The position numbers and the translations under genes were made by a program. From positions 3,472,001 to 3,536,000 of the forward strand of contig CM074759.1 of NCBI GenBank assembly GCA_037355855.1: a DNA stretch of 64,000 bases. Direction: 5' to 3'. This DNA comes from Pseudo-nitzschia pungens (taxonomy: Eukaryota; Bacillariophyta; Bacillariophyceae; Bacillariales; Bacillariaceae). Under the pieces are notes generated by a model. That model saw nothing but the letters and a program-made list of their open reading frames with translations. It made no database searches and had not been told where the DNA came from. This document shows positions 21,964-32,165 of this stretch, in pieces (the stretch's first letter is position 1; each line of letters opens with the position of its first letter).

Positions 21964-22898
21964 ACCGCTCGACCCACTTCTACGAACCGGGACGCCGGCT
22001 AGAGCGTGTGAAGAAACCCAGCTGGCTGATCACCACTGGCATCCATGCCTACACTTGGATGTAAAACCTCAGCTGAAACTGGACCAGCAGCTGACATCGC
22101 GAGATCCCTGATGTTAATGGGGAGCCCTTCCCTAGACACGCGAACCGACCGGAGTCTGCACATCCACCTCTGCGGACCTATTGATATTCAGTAGCTGAGC
22201 GTCATGGTGGCTCCATGGAGGCTCAGTCCGGTGGGGAAGGAGCAGGACGTGGAGAAAGCAGCGTCCATGATTTCCTGTTATTTTACAGGATTCAAGGGGG
22301 ACGCTTGCTTACTACGGATGGAACCACACTGGAAAAAGAATTTTCGTGGAAGACAGACCACCACGTACTTCCCAGTGAAGACAGTGTCCAGCAGACCAAG
22401 GACATGACGTCAGGCCCATCCGACTGAGGCGCAGACAACCTCACGAGGCGCAGACAACCTCGAACCTGCTATACCATCGATTTTGATTTTAGCCAAGGGA
22501 ATTTGGAATCAGACAAGCCAAGAACCCTGAGATCTGTCATATCTCAGAATCAAATCGATTGGTCCAGAGCAGATCAGAAAGACCGAATAGAATTCTTCTC
22601 TTTTTGGTCGACGTCGGCGCAGACAACCGACGCAACCCATGAACCACCGATTCGAATGTTCTTCTTTTGGATGACGACACGATACCTTTCTAGCCAACCA
22701 TCGGTGTGGATACCTTCTCGGAAGTCGACACGAAAATGTTGACACCAATGCTGACGTGATACGTGATACCTTTTCTTTCGAACGTCGACACGAAACCGAT
22801 ACAAACCTTCGATCGACAACTTGGGTGGAAACAGTCCCCACCACAAAAGAATTTGGTTTAGAAACTGAAGCAAATTAGGTAATCAAAGCAAGACAACC
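21964..22898 (+). other. Copia leader between primer site and gag
   Basis: About 935 bp without a supported gene. It has a direct repeat GAGGCGCAGACAACCTC (twice within 22425-22465), a related GGCGCAGACAACCGACG at about 22615, and scattered GACACGAAA copies near 22730-22800. Packaging or translation signals would be expected here but none can be identified. Confidence 0.6.
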
Positions 22899-23291
22899 AT
22901 GGCCAAGCAAACTAGAAGCCAAGCCGCCGCCGCTGCAGCCGCCGCCGGAGACGGCGCCCCTGGAGCTGTCCCTGGAGGCGGCGCCGCCCCTGGAGATGGT
23001 GGTGGAGCTGTCCCCGGAGCCGGAGCCGGAGTCGGCGCTCCCCCACCTGGAGATGTTCCTGGAGTTGCTGACGCCCCCCCTGTCGGAGCGCCTGGAGTCC
23101 CTCCTTTTGCCCCTGCTGGAGCCTCCAGAGTCCAACAGGAACCAAACCTTGACATCCAACCTCGATCTGAGATGATCCTGCTTGCTGCTATTCAAGAACT
23201 GAGAGCAATGCGCAACGAGAACGCAGCTCGGATTGCTGCTGAGGCTGCTGCTACTGCTGCTGCCGCCGCTCGTGCCCCTGCTCCTGCTCCC

Positions 23292-23335
<44 letters not shown>

Positions 23336-24845
23336 CGCCGCCCCTACAGGAGCTAGTCCTGAAATCCTCCAAGCCCATGCCACAGCCCAAGCTAATGGTG
23401 GAATCTCTGGATACAAGAATGGAGCAAAGCTCAGCTCAAGGGAGTTAGACCTCCACAAGATCCTCTCTGGCTTCAGTAACAGTGATACGGCGGATGAACT
23501 ATTCCGGAATGGCCTCAACAGCATCGAGGCGATCCAACAGCTATCTGCCAAGGAACTCCCCAAGTACCTCCGTGACTTCAATGGGGGTCGTCATCCGATG
23601 TGCCCCTACCATGAACGAGTATTCATCGGACTATCCTTCAGACAATCCTTTCAGCTTCTTTCGGAGTGGATCCGCTACCAACCTCTCATTGGTATCAAGC
23701 CTACTGCCCATACTTGGCTTAGTGATCCCCTCGCAGCCGACCGAACGCGCCAGCGCCTGCATGAAATGCAGACCGCCGACAAGGAGGCCGTCTCCTCGTC
23801 CATTACTCCGCCGAAGCTCACCAACCTTGACAACTTCCGTCAATGGGAAGAAAGTTTCCGTCAGTTCCTCCGCTTTCAGTATAATGAACAAGGGTTCCCC
23901 CTATCATACGTCATCCGTCCAAAGGAGCAAGAGACGGTGACTGCAGCAGAGAGATCCGCCACTGTTGGGAAGGACGGGACTTTTTCCAACTGGATGGATT
24001 ATAATGTTCGATGCGCCACACTTGAAGGCCCGCAATTTGTCACTGACAACCACGACGTTTGGGTGTTGCTCTGCAACGCAGTTCGTGATGGCCCTGCCTG
24101 GGCCTACACTCGAAGGTACAAAGACGCGAAGAATCCGACTGGGAACGCCCGAGCGGCTTTCCTACATCTCTACGAGAATGCCTTCTCCGCAACCAACGTC
24201 GCGGCTATCCTTGACAAGGTCCGTACCGGTATGTACACCTCCCGCTATACAGGTGATTCCCGCACCTACGACTTTGAGAAGCACTGCAGAACTTGGTTGA
24301 ATTTCCAGACTACGCTATCCAACCACGACAAGTTGCCCGACGAAGAAGACTTCACCATGCGTTTCATCCACAGCATCCAAGATGATCGGTTTGAGAACCC
24401 CAAGATCCAGGTCTTTGAAACCGATAAGTACACCAAGAACTTCAACGAGTGCGTCTCGTACTTCAAGAGGTGCCTTGGCATACGAAAGATGGGTGCGGTT
24501 GCAACCAAGCGAGCGCGAAGTATCTCCTCTGTCCACCAAGGTAGTGGCAACCAAGGAAGCAACAAGGGTGGATCGTACAGCGGCAAGATTGAGGACAAGC
24601 AGTATCCCCATGAAGTCTACAAGACATTCTCCAAGGAACAACGAAAGCAGTTGTATGACCTCCGCCAGCAGAAGAAAGCTCGAACTATTCAGTCCACTAG
24701 TTCTAGCACGCCTGCTGCCTCCGCGACCGCGAACGCGAGCACGAACGCGACCCAAGGCGCAGGGAACAGTTTTGGGCCCAAGGGGCGCAAGAAAGGCAAA
24801 AAGAAGGGCAACGGCTCGAACCAAGGACAGACCCCCAAGAACTGA
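22899..24845 (+). CDS. gag: Copia gag (capsid/nucleocapsid protein)
   Basis: 648 codons with the ATG in a good context (ACCATGG). Gag would assemble the virus-like particle that packages element RNA. The N-terminal ~160 residues are Ala/Gly/Pro-rich with an (AP)n tract from a GCTCCT microsatellite at about 23272-23335. The middle is a mostly helical capsid-like region (FSNSDTADELF ... HERVFIGLSFRQSFQLLSEWI ... FLHLYENAFSATN). The C-terminus is basic (GPKGRKKGKKKGNG). No CCHC zinc knuckle is visible; the lysine-rich tail may bind RNA instead. It ends in a single TGA at 24843-24845, and the same frame continues open into pol. Confidence 0.88.
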
Positions 24846-24886
24846 AACGACGGCCGGTGCCCGAAATTAAGTAAGGTTGGCCGGCT
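24843..24886 (+). promoter_or_regulatory. Candidate UGA readthrough signal between gag and pol
   Basis: A single TGA (24843-24845) separates gag and pol in one frame. After a 6-nt spacer, GGCCGG (24852-24857) can pair with CCGGCT (24881-24886), giving a 6-bp stem including one G-U pair and an extra possible wobble, with a ~22-nt loop. Stop plus close downstream structure is the arrangement of known retroelement readthrough sites. Function is inferred. Confidence 0.5.
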
Positions 24887-27800
24887 ATTGTACCAGATGG
24901 ATCTGCCGCGCGCGCGCCCGAGTCCTGAGGGACAGTGCGAGCTGGACAGCCACGCTGATACGACTGCCGCCGGTTCCAATATGATCTTGCTTGAAGACCA
25001 AGTCGTCAGCCACGTCGATGTTCATCCTTTTTCGCCTGAGCTCGAGCCTATCAAGAACATTCCTATTGGGACCTGTGTTACGGCCTACACAGATACCGAC
25101 GGGAAAGTTTGGTTGATTTATTTCCACGAAGCCCTGTATTTTGGCGACAAGTTGTCCCACAGCTTGATTTGTCCGAATCAGATACGGGACTGTCATCCCA
25201 ATCGTGTCAGCGAAGCGCCCCGCCAGTACGATGAACAGTCCAGTCACTCCATCCATATTGACAATACCGATCCTGAAGATCCCCATGCGGGCCACACCCT
25301 CAACATCAAGCTCCTGCTTGATGGGGTCGTGTCCTATTTCCCTTCCCGCAAGCCAACCAAGCATGAGATGGCTACATGCGATCATGTCGTTGCTACCCGA
25401 GACTTCCCTTGGGATCCGAAGAGCAAGAAGTTCGAGCAAGCCGAAGAAGCCATCGACGGATCTCATCCGTTGAATCCTACGGTGTCTGTCCTTCGCGCGG
25501 GGACGCCCCTTGCGCCCGCGCCGACCACGAAGCAGTCCAAGAGGTCCAAGACGAACAAGCGCAAGTTGGAGCCCGTCGAAACACGGTCCAATTTCAGTCC
25601 CCATTTGTACGACGAACCTCTTCGGAGCGACGAGCTGATTCTACCGCCACATGATTGCTATGAGAAGTACAAGCTGCGGAGCCTTCAGCAACTCTGTACC
25701 CGCCGTGATCTGACCCCATGTGCGATCGCATCCGACTCGCGTCTGGATGCGCGGCTATCTTCTCTTTTTCATTCGGGCGATTCATTGAAGACTTGCGGGG
25801 ACGATGATGTAGACGAGGACGCAGCAGTACCAAGTCTTACAATCAATGCCCTGCATACGCCGTTGTACGAGCGCGCCTACACCGACGGCCGTGAGCGCTT
25901 CGAATTGGATCCCCGTTGCAGGGATTCTCCCGTCTGCTTGTCGTCCGTTTACAAGCATGTTCGATGGGACGATGCAGTTGAACCAGTCGATCCCGAGCTC
26001 GACACTATCGCCAGACGAGCCAAGTGGGGTCCGACGATTGACACCGAACGATACTGCAAGATCGACTCCGACCGTCTGTCCAAGATTTGGGATGTATCTC
26101 CGAGAAAGGCTGCGGATACCCTTCGAGTCACGACGCAGAAAGGGTTCCGTAACCCTATGCATCCCCTTGTCCGCCGATTGCCAACGCAGAGCTTCAGAAA
26201 CAAGCGCATCGCGGCTGGCAAATGGTACACCGACACCTGGATGGCAAAGGTCCCGAGCATCATGCGACAAGATTCAGCCGCCCAAGTGTTCAGTAATGGT
26301 AAGGGCTACGACGAGTTCATACCTATACAGGGCAAGAAGCAAGCGTATGAAGGACTGAAGATTTTCATCCACGATGTCGGCATTCCCGAGCATTTGATAT
26401 CTGATGGCGCTCGAGAGCAAGGAGCCCCTGGTACTTACAAGACCCCATGGAATAAGGTTGTCAGCAAGAACCATATCCACCAGACCTTTATCCAGCCAAG
26501 ATGTCCCTTCCAGAATCGCGCGGAGCTCAGCATCGGCCATATCAGCAGAAGCATCCGCAAGAAGACGGCTCGGAAGCGATCCCCCAAGCGCCTGTGGGCT
26601 TTCTGCGGAGAGCTCGTCGCTGCCATCCGACAGCGCACGGCTTCCAGTGATCCTACGATGATGGGTCGAACGCCGTTCGAAATTGTACATGGGTACATGC
26701 CTGACATATCTCTGTACCAAGCCCATGAATGGTATGATTTCGTCTATTGGGTTGATCTCTCTGATGGGACCGAGAAGCTGGGACGATGGCTTGGCCCGTG
26801 CGGTGACCGATTCGGAGGCGGAGACTGCCACTGGATCCTGAACGAGGCGGCCATGCCGGTAAGCACTAACACAGTCCGTGCTGTTACTGAAGAAGAATGG
26901 CGTTCCCATGACGTCAAGCGCTATATGGACTCATTTGACCAAGCAGTTGAATCCAAGATCGGGGACAAGGTTGAGGATAACGACGCAAAGTTCCAAGCTA
27001 CGTACCCTGATCCCCCTGCTGAGTTATTTGAAGGTCACCAAGAAAGGTGGGAGCTCGCCGAGCCGGAAGCCTCCATTCCGGATATCGACGATCTCATACC
27101 TGATGGGGATGACTATGATGAGTATATTGGTAACAATGTGATGATCCAGAAGGGCGACGAACGATTACGGTGTGTCGTGAAGAATCGTTCTGCTGATCTT
27201 AATGGCAATCCGATTGGTAAGAGGAATGATAACCCTATCCTTGATACCAGAATGTATGATCTGCAGTTTCCAGATGGTTCCATCGAGCAGTACACCGCCA
27301 ATATCGTTGCTGAGAGCATGTACAGCGAGATCGATGACGACGGACGAATGTTCTCTCTACTGGACGAGATTATCGACCACGAGAAGGACGGATCCGCCGT
27401 TAGGAAGCAAGATGCGACGATCACCAACAAGTACGGTCGCAAAGTCTCCAAGCCTACAACGAAGGGATGGCGATTGCTCGTCAGTTGGAAAGATGGAACC
27501 GAATCCTGGTGTAAGTTGAGCGATCTGAAAGAGTCCTTTCCTGTACAGACCGCAGAGTATGCCATATCCGCCAAGATCTCGGATCAGCCAGCATTCCGAT
27601 GGTGGATTCACCACGTACTACGAAGGAAGAAGCGAATCCTCAAGGCTACCAAGCGAAACAAGTACTGGGATCGGACCCACAAGTTCGGAGTGGAGCTACC
27701 ACATTCTATCCCTGAAGCCCTCGCCATCGACCGAAAGACGGGGACCGACTATTGGGAGAAGGCGATTGCGAAGGAGATGAGAAACAACGAGATGGCGTTC

Positions 27801-29405
27801 GAGTTTGACTCCAGCTACACCGTCGAAGGTCTCAAGGCCGAAGGATTCAGCAGGATCACGACGCACATGATCTTTGATGTAAAGTTGGGGTCCCTGACGC
27901 GGAAAGCACGGCTCGTCGCTGATGGTCATAAGGTACAAGCAACAGCTAAGGAACATACCTTCAGCAGTGTACCAAGCAGGGATTCAGTCCGTATCTTCTT
28001 CCTGTTGGCAGCGCTGAACAATCTGGACGTGCTGTCTGCGGATATCCAGAATGCCTACCTTACAGCGCCAATCAAGAAGAAGTATTATTTGGTTGCTCGA
28101 GCTGAAGATGGTTTCCCCCCGCACTTGGTAGGTCAGGTATGTAAGATCGTCCGAGCACTGTATGGACTTCCTGTTGCAGGCGCGTCATTCCGATCCTATT
28201 TGACCAAGCACCTACGAACGCTAGGATATCAACCCTGTAAAGCTGATCCTGACGTTCATATGCGAGTGGAGACACGAAAAGACGGCTCTAGGTACTGGGC
28301 CTACCTGATTGCATACGTCGACGATATCATCTGTTGCAGTGAGGACCCACGACGGCAGTTGGAGAGTATCGAGCAGCGCTTCACGTTAAAGGACGGGACT
28401 ATAGAAGTTCCAACCTTGTATCTGGGCGCTGATGTCCATTCGCATGTGGTCGAAGACGACCCAATTCCCAAGTGGGCAATGTCCTCCGAGAAATATGCTA
28501 AGAAAGCCATCGACGCAGTAGAGAAGGAGCTTGGCACAGAGCAGTATGGTTACAAGCACCTTCCGAACAAGGTGTCTACCCCATTGACATCCGATTATCG
28601 TCCAGAAGTTGATGTAACCGCCGAACTGGATCCAAGCAAGCAGAACTACTACCAAGGATTGATTGGCGTCTTGAGATGGTTGTGTGAACTTGGAAGACTT
28701 GATTTGGTCATGCCTGTATCCCTCATGTCCAGGTACCTAGCCCAAGCAAGAACAGGGCATTTGAACCAAGTATTGCACATGTTTGCCTATCTCAAGGCGC
28801 ACGCTCGATCCAAGCTAGTATTTGACGAGACGCGTCCTGAAGTGGATGAAACCAGATTCCCCGACTGTGATTGGAGTGAGTTCTATCCAGATGCCAAGGA
28901 GGTATTGCCACCGGATGCTCCTGAACCCCTTGGGAAAGCAGTTATTATGAGCTGTTTTGTTGACGCCGATCATGCTGGATGCAAAGCCACGAGAAGATCC
29001 CATACCGGAATTATTATCTTTGTAAACAGAGCTCCTATCCTGTGGTTCAGCAAAAGGCAAACTACTGTGGAGACCTCAACCTTTGGATCTGAAATCGTCG
29101 CGCTTCGAATCGCTATTGAACTGATTGAAGGACTCAGATACAAGCTTCGAATGATGGGTGTCCCTATTGAAGGTCCTACCAATGTGTACTGTGACAACGA
29201 GTCTGTTGTTAAGAACACCACCAGGCCGGAGAGTCCTTGCAACAAGAAGCACAACAGCGTCGCATACCACAAGGCGCGCGAGTCTATTGCTGCTGGGACA
29301 ATTCGCATTGCAAAGGAGCCTGGCGAGACCAATATTGCTGATTTATTCACTAAGTTGCTGAATGGTCCGGCTCTGAAAGAACACTGTGCCCGATGCATGT
29401 GGTAA
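24846..29405 (+). CDS. pol: Copia pol: protease, integrase, RT, RNase H
   Basis: Open in the gag frame straight from the UGA. The first ATG is at 24897 (MDLPRARP), giving 1,502 residues counted from there. Domains by residue from that Met: aspartic protease DSHADT with D17; integrase around 430-560 (SDGAREQ near 501, QNRAE near 540); RT near 980-1190 with LSADIQNAYLTAP and catalytic YVDD at 1140-1143; and RNase H with CFVDADHAG near 1355, the E in STFGSEIVAL, VYCDNESVV and NIADLFTKLL. The integrase-before-RT order defines Copia. No stop or frameshift is seen. Translation by UGA readthrough is the simplest reading, since only 14 sense codons separate the stop from the TTG at 24888; internal initiation at 24897 is the alternative. 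Confidence 0.93.
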   Translation, partial: NDGRCPKLSKVGRLLYQMDLPRARPSPEGQCELDSHADTTAAGSNMILLEDQVVSHVDVHPFSPELEPIKNIPIGTCVTAYTDTDGKVWLIYFHEALYFGDKLSHSLICPNQIRDCHPNRVSEAPRQYDEQSSHSIHIDNTDPEDPHAGHTLNIKLLLDGVVSYFPSRKPTKHEMATCDHVVATRDFPWDPKSKKFEQAEEAIDGSHPLNPTVSVLRAGTPLAPAPTTKQSKRSKTNKRKLEPVETRSNFSPHLYDEPLRSDELILPPHDCYEKYKLRSLQQLCTRRDLTPCAIASDSRLDARLSSLFHSGDSLKTCGDDDVDEDAAVPSLTINALHTPLYERAYTDGRERFELDPRCRDSPVCLSSVYKHVRWDDAVEPVDPELDTIARRAKWGPTIDTERYCKIDSDRLSKIWDVSPRKAADTLRVTTQKGFRNPMHPLVRRLPTQSFRNKRIAAGKWYTDTWMAKVPSIMRQDSAAQVFSNGKGYDEFIPIQGKKQAYEGLKIFIHDVGIPEHLISDGAREQGAPGTYKTPWNKVVSKNHIHQTFIQPRCPFQNRAELSIGHISRSIRKKTARKRSPKRLWAFCGELVAAIRQRTASSDPTMMGRTPFEIVHGYMPDISLYQAHEWYDFVYWVDLSDGTEKLGRWLGPCGDRFGGGDCHWILNEAAMPVSTNTVRAVTEEEWRSHDVKRYMDSFDQAVESKIGDKVEDNDAKFQATYPDPPAELFEGHQERWELAEPEASIPDIDDLIPDGDDYDEYIGNNVMIQKGDERLRCVVKNRSADLNGNPIGKRNDNPILDTRMYDLQFPDGSIEQYTANIVAESMYSEIDDDGRMFSLLDEIIDHEKDGSAVRKQDATITNKYGRKVSKPTTKGWRLLVSWKDGTESWCKLSDLKESFPVQTAEYAISAKISDQPAFRWWIHHVLRRKKRILKATKRNKYWDRTHKFGVELPHSIPEALAIDRKTGTDYWEKAIAKEMRNNEMAFEFDSSYTVEGLKAEGFSRITTHMIFDVKLGSLTRKARLVADGHKVQATAKEHTFSSVPSRDSVRIFFLLAALNNLDVLSADIQNAYLTAPIKKKYYLVARAEDGFPPHLVGQVCKIVRALYGLPVAGASFRSYLTKHLRTLGYQPCKADPDVHMRVETRKDGSRYWAYLIAYVDDIICCSEDPRRQLESIEQRFTLKDGTIEVPTLYLGADVHSHVVEDDPIPKWAMSSEKYAKKAIDAVEKELGTEQYGYKHLPNKVSTPLTSDYRPEVDVTAELDPSKQNYYQGLIGVLRWLCELGRLDLVMPVSLMSRYLAQARTGHLNQVLHMFAYLKAHARSKLVFDETRPEVDETRFPDCDWSEFYPDAKEVLPPDAPEPLGKAVIMSCFVDADHAGCKATRRSHTGIIIFVNRAPILWFSKRQTTVETSTFGSEIVALRIAIELIEGLRYKLRMMGVPIEGPTNVYCDNESVVKNTTRPESPCNKKHNSVAYHKARESIAAGTIRIAKEPGETNIADLFTKLLNGPALKEHCARCMW

Positions 29406-30016
29406 AGAGAAAATTGCTCTAGCTGCATTATTTGGGGTACCTTTGGTCCCTGACAAGCAGCTCGGACGCAGCAGATATCGATTTCGATTTTCGTAAGCAA
29501 TCGATTTCGTTTTTTCGGAAGCCATCGATTTCGTTTTTCGGAAGCAATCGATTACGATTTTCGGAAGCAATCGAACGCAGCTGATTTCGATATGAGCTTC
29601 CTGACTACTTCGATTTTCATTCCGGATTCGATATGATCTTATGTTATATGTTATGTATTTGGGAAGTCTCCGGCACACCGGTTCCGGGGACTATAAAGAT
29701 TGGAAACAACAATAGGCCGATTGATATGTCCTTATACGTGTTAAGGAACCGGACCAAGGGCAAAACGCCTTTCGGTCCAACCCCCTTTTTTTTCTACCAT
29801 AAATCGGCCGGGCCTCTGATAGAAGAACTGCAATATTTGGTGCAGTTTGATCTCTGACAAGTTACATGGAAGCATCCCTGAATTCTGTTATGATCCGTCC
29901 AAGTGTCCTGGTACAACAAGCAAGAGTATTGGTGTCCTCCTGGGAGTATCTGTTTCCGGGGACTGGTATAATTGCTCAGTTGCTCATACAGGATCACTGG
30001 TATGAATCACGGGGAC
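29406..30016 (+). other. Copia 3' region before the right LTR, with ~23-bp repeats
   Basis: From about 29484 to 29574 there are four degenerate 23-24-bp units built on TCGATTTCG...TTTTCGGAAGCAA. The rest has no supported gene. The segment ends CACGGGGAC just before the LTR, a short purine-rich stretch that could be the plus-strand primer, but it is weak. Confidence 0.65.
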
Positions 30017-30923
30017 TATGAAGATATTCATGGTGGTGCTATGATCTGTGCTAGTAGGGCTCCTGTGTAGAAGAATGTACTGGGGCTACAGTCAGCAGCC
30101 TCCAGTAACTGACTAACAGGTGCTGAGCTGAATGCTAGAGCTGTGTGCTAATTGCTAGCATACAGGCTCAGCAACAGGCTCAGCAACAGGCTTAGCAACA
30201 GGCTTAGCAGCAGGTTTAGCAACAGGCTTAGCAGCAGGCCTATCCTGTTTAGTATGGATGCTAGCAGAGTTTACTAGGGTCGCCGCGTACGATTTGTACC
30301 AATCGTACGTACCCCGAGTAAAGCACCTGTTATGGTGTAGCTAAATGCTACAGGGTTAGGGTTGCTAAGGCTACGAGATACTGGAAGATGCTAACCTACC
30401 ATGATACCAATGCTAAGATATGATGCTACCGCCGGGGTCGGGTCATTGGTGTATAATATGTACCATGACCGGATACCCGGCCCAAACAGTTACCCAACGC
30501 GCTAGCATAAGCGAGCTAGCGCTAGCGCACGATTCGATCTAATTAAGCGATACTCCGATTCGCTACCCGTAGAATACAGTACCAGAGCTACAGAGCTCTG
30601 TTATTATACGAGTTATCGGAGTGCTGTCACGATACAGAGCTGAGCGCTTCGGCTCAGCTCCTTTCACTCTTTCTTTTATGCTCTAAAATAAACACACCTA
30701 TCATGCCCTCCTTTCGATCGATTCCGATGTACCTCTAGGGAAGTGCCTTGTATTGCCTAAGTGTATGCAATAGACCTTGAATGGTCCGCTGTAGACTCAC
30801 GATTTGCCAGGACTTTATGTATTGTTATTGTTAAGGCTTTCGCCTATTTTTACAATACGCAGTGTAAGCCGATTAAGCTCTACGATTAGACCACGAAGAC
30901 CGCTGACGAGCGGATATCAACAC
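30017..30923 (+). repeat. Copia 3' LTR
   Basis: 907 bp, aligned with the 5' LTR at a constant offset of 8,974. All stretches I compared are identical, including the hairpins and AATAAA. Confidence 0.93.
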
Positions 30924-30928
30924 AACCC
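30924..30928 (+). repeat. Copia target-site duplication, right (AACCC)
   Basis: AACCC directly follows the right LTR and is followed by CAACTTGAACTTCAAG, the continuation of the LINE E 5'UTR. Confidence 0.85.
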
Positions 30929-31545
30929 CAACTTGAACTTCAAGTTCGACACTGTTTTCAAGACACAAGCCTCCCCCTGGTCCCTAGGTGTTTCTACTAA
31001 AGCCCCTGTTTTCAAGCAAGCAGCTTCCCTGGTCCCTAAGTGTCTCGCTCAAGGTATTTGTTTTCAAGCCAATTGCCCCCGGATACTGTTTCCACTGCTT
31101 CCCTGGTCCCTAAGTGTCTCGCTCAAGGTCCCTGTTTTCAAGCCAATTGCCCCTGGATACTGTTTCCACTTATAAGTACTTGCGAGTTTGAACTTCAAGT
31201 TCCCTCCTGAGCCTTTTAAGTGTGCCCTGCCATTGATCTCCCCCGGTCCCTAAGTGTTCCTACTAAAGCCCCTGTTTTCAAGCAAGCAGCTTCCCTGGTT
31301 TAATTGCCTCGCTCAAGGTCTTTGTCAGCTCAAGGTCTTTGTCACGCCAGTTTGTTTCTACACGACTTGCAGTGGTCTACTGGAATTTCTAAATTCTGTA
31401 ACTCCAGAGCACCTCTGTGGGTTTCGAACGTGACTCTTCTGGTAGTGCTCCAGTCCTTTCTTTTGGTTCCCCTGGAGTTTTTCCTTGTCCAGACCAACGT
31501 TGGACCTGTTGTTGCTGCTGTACCCTGTTTCCCAGCATCCAATCT
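30929..31545 (+). other. LINE E 5'UTR, degenerate repeats then unique block
   Basis: 30929-31340 continues the CCCTAAGTG/TTTTCAAG repeats, with two GGATACTGTTTCCACT units. 31370-31545 is the unique block (GCAGTGGTCTACTGGAATTT ... GTTTCCCAGCATCC) shared by copies C, D, F and G. No gene is supported. Confidence 0.8.
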
Positions 31546-32130
31546 ATCAATTGGCATTTGCCCGCAACCGGTGCTTCTCCTGCCCCGGCCTTTGTCATCA
31601 CCTGGCACTTTTACATCCAAGAGGCGTGCCTGCTGTTGCTCCAGCACCCAACAGCTTGCTTGTCGGCTGTTGTTTGCCCTCACCCGGTGCTTCTCCTGCC
31701 CCGGTCTTTGCTCTCAACCGGTGCTTCTCCTGCACCGGCCTTTGCCATCACCCGACACTTTTTCCAAGCGGCGTGTCTTCTTTTGCCCCAGCACCTAACA
31801 GGTTGCTTTTCAGCTGGTGCTTTGCCCTCAACCGGTGCTTCTCCTGCCCCGGCCTTTGTCATCACCTGGCACTTGCACTTCCAAGAGGCGTGTCTGCTGT
31901 TGGTCTAGCACCCAATTGTTTGCTTTTCAGCTGTTGTTTGCCCTCAATCGGTGCTTCTCCTGCCCCGGCCTTTGTCATCAACCGGTGCTTCTCCTGCCCC
32001 GGCCTTTGTCATCACCTGGCACTTGCATATCCAAGAGGCGTGTCTGCTGTTGGTCCAACACCCAATTGCCTGCTTTTCAGCTGTTGCTTTGATCTCAACC
32101 GGTGCTTCTCCTGCCCCGGCCTTTGCCCTC
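31546..32130 (+). repeat. 117-bp-family monomers of LINE E 5'UTR
   Basis: About five full or shortened units carrying CCGGTGCTTCTCCTGCCCCGGCC and GTCATCACCTGGCACTT, plus extra 33-bp subunits. The tract is stop-free in the ORF1 frame from 31485 onward, so an N-terminal Cys-rich extension of ORF1 is formally possible. The conserved ATG at 32166 is preferred. Confidence 0.82.
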
Positions 32131-32165
32131 TGCCGCAGCTGGTGTCTCTGCGGACTTCTGGTACA

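Larger units (their letters stand above)
21043..30923 (+). mobile_element. Complete Ty1/Copia LTR retrotransposon
   Basis: An 8,881-bp element with two 907-bp LTRs that look identical by eye, a 5-bp target duplication, a tRNA-type primer site, gag, and pol in protease-integrase-RT-RNase H order. Identical LTRs and undamaged frames point to recent insertion. The protease and RT resemble Copia elements known from diatoms (family assignment from memory). Confidence 0.95.

Noticed and set aside
22899..23340. Ala/Pro-rich N-terminus of Copia gag as a separate low-complexity gene on either strand
   Set aside because: Open antisense frames there reflect the GC-rich GCTCCT repeat; the gag frame is continuous and well started.
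24888..24896. TTG at 24888 as the pol start
   Set aside because: A non-ATG start is unnecessary: the frame is open from the gag UGA and an ATG follows at 24897.
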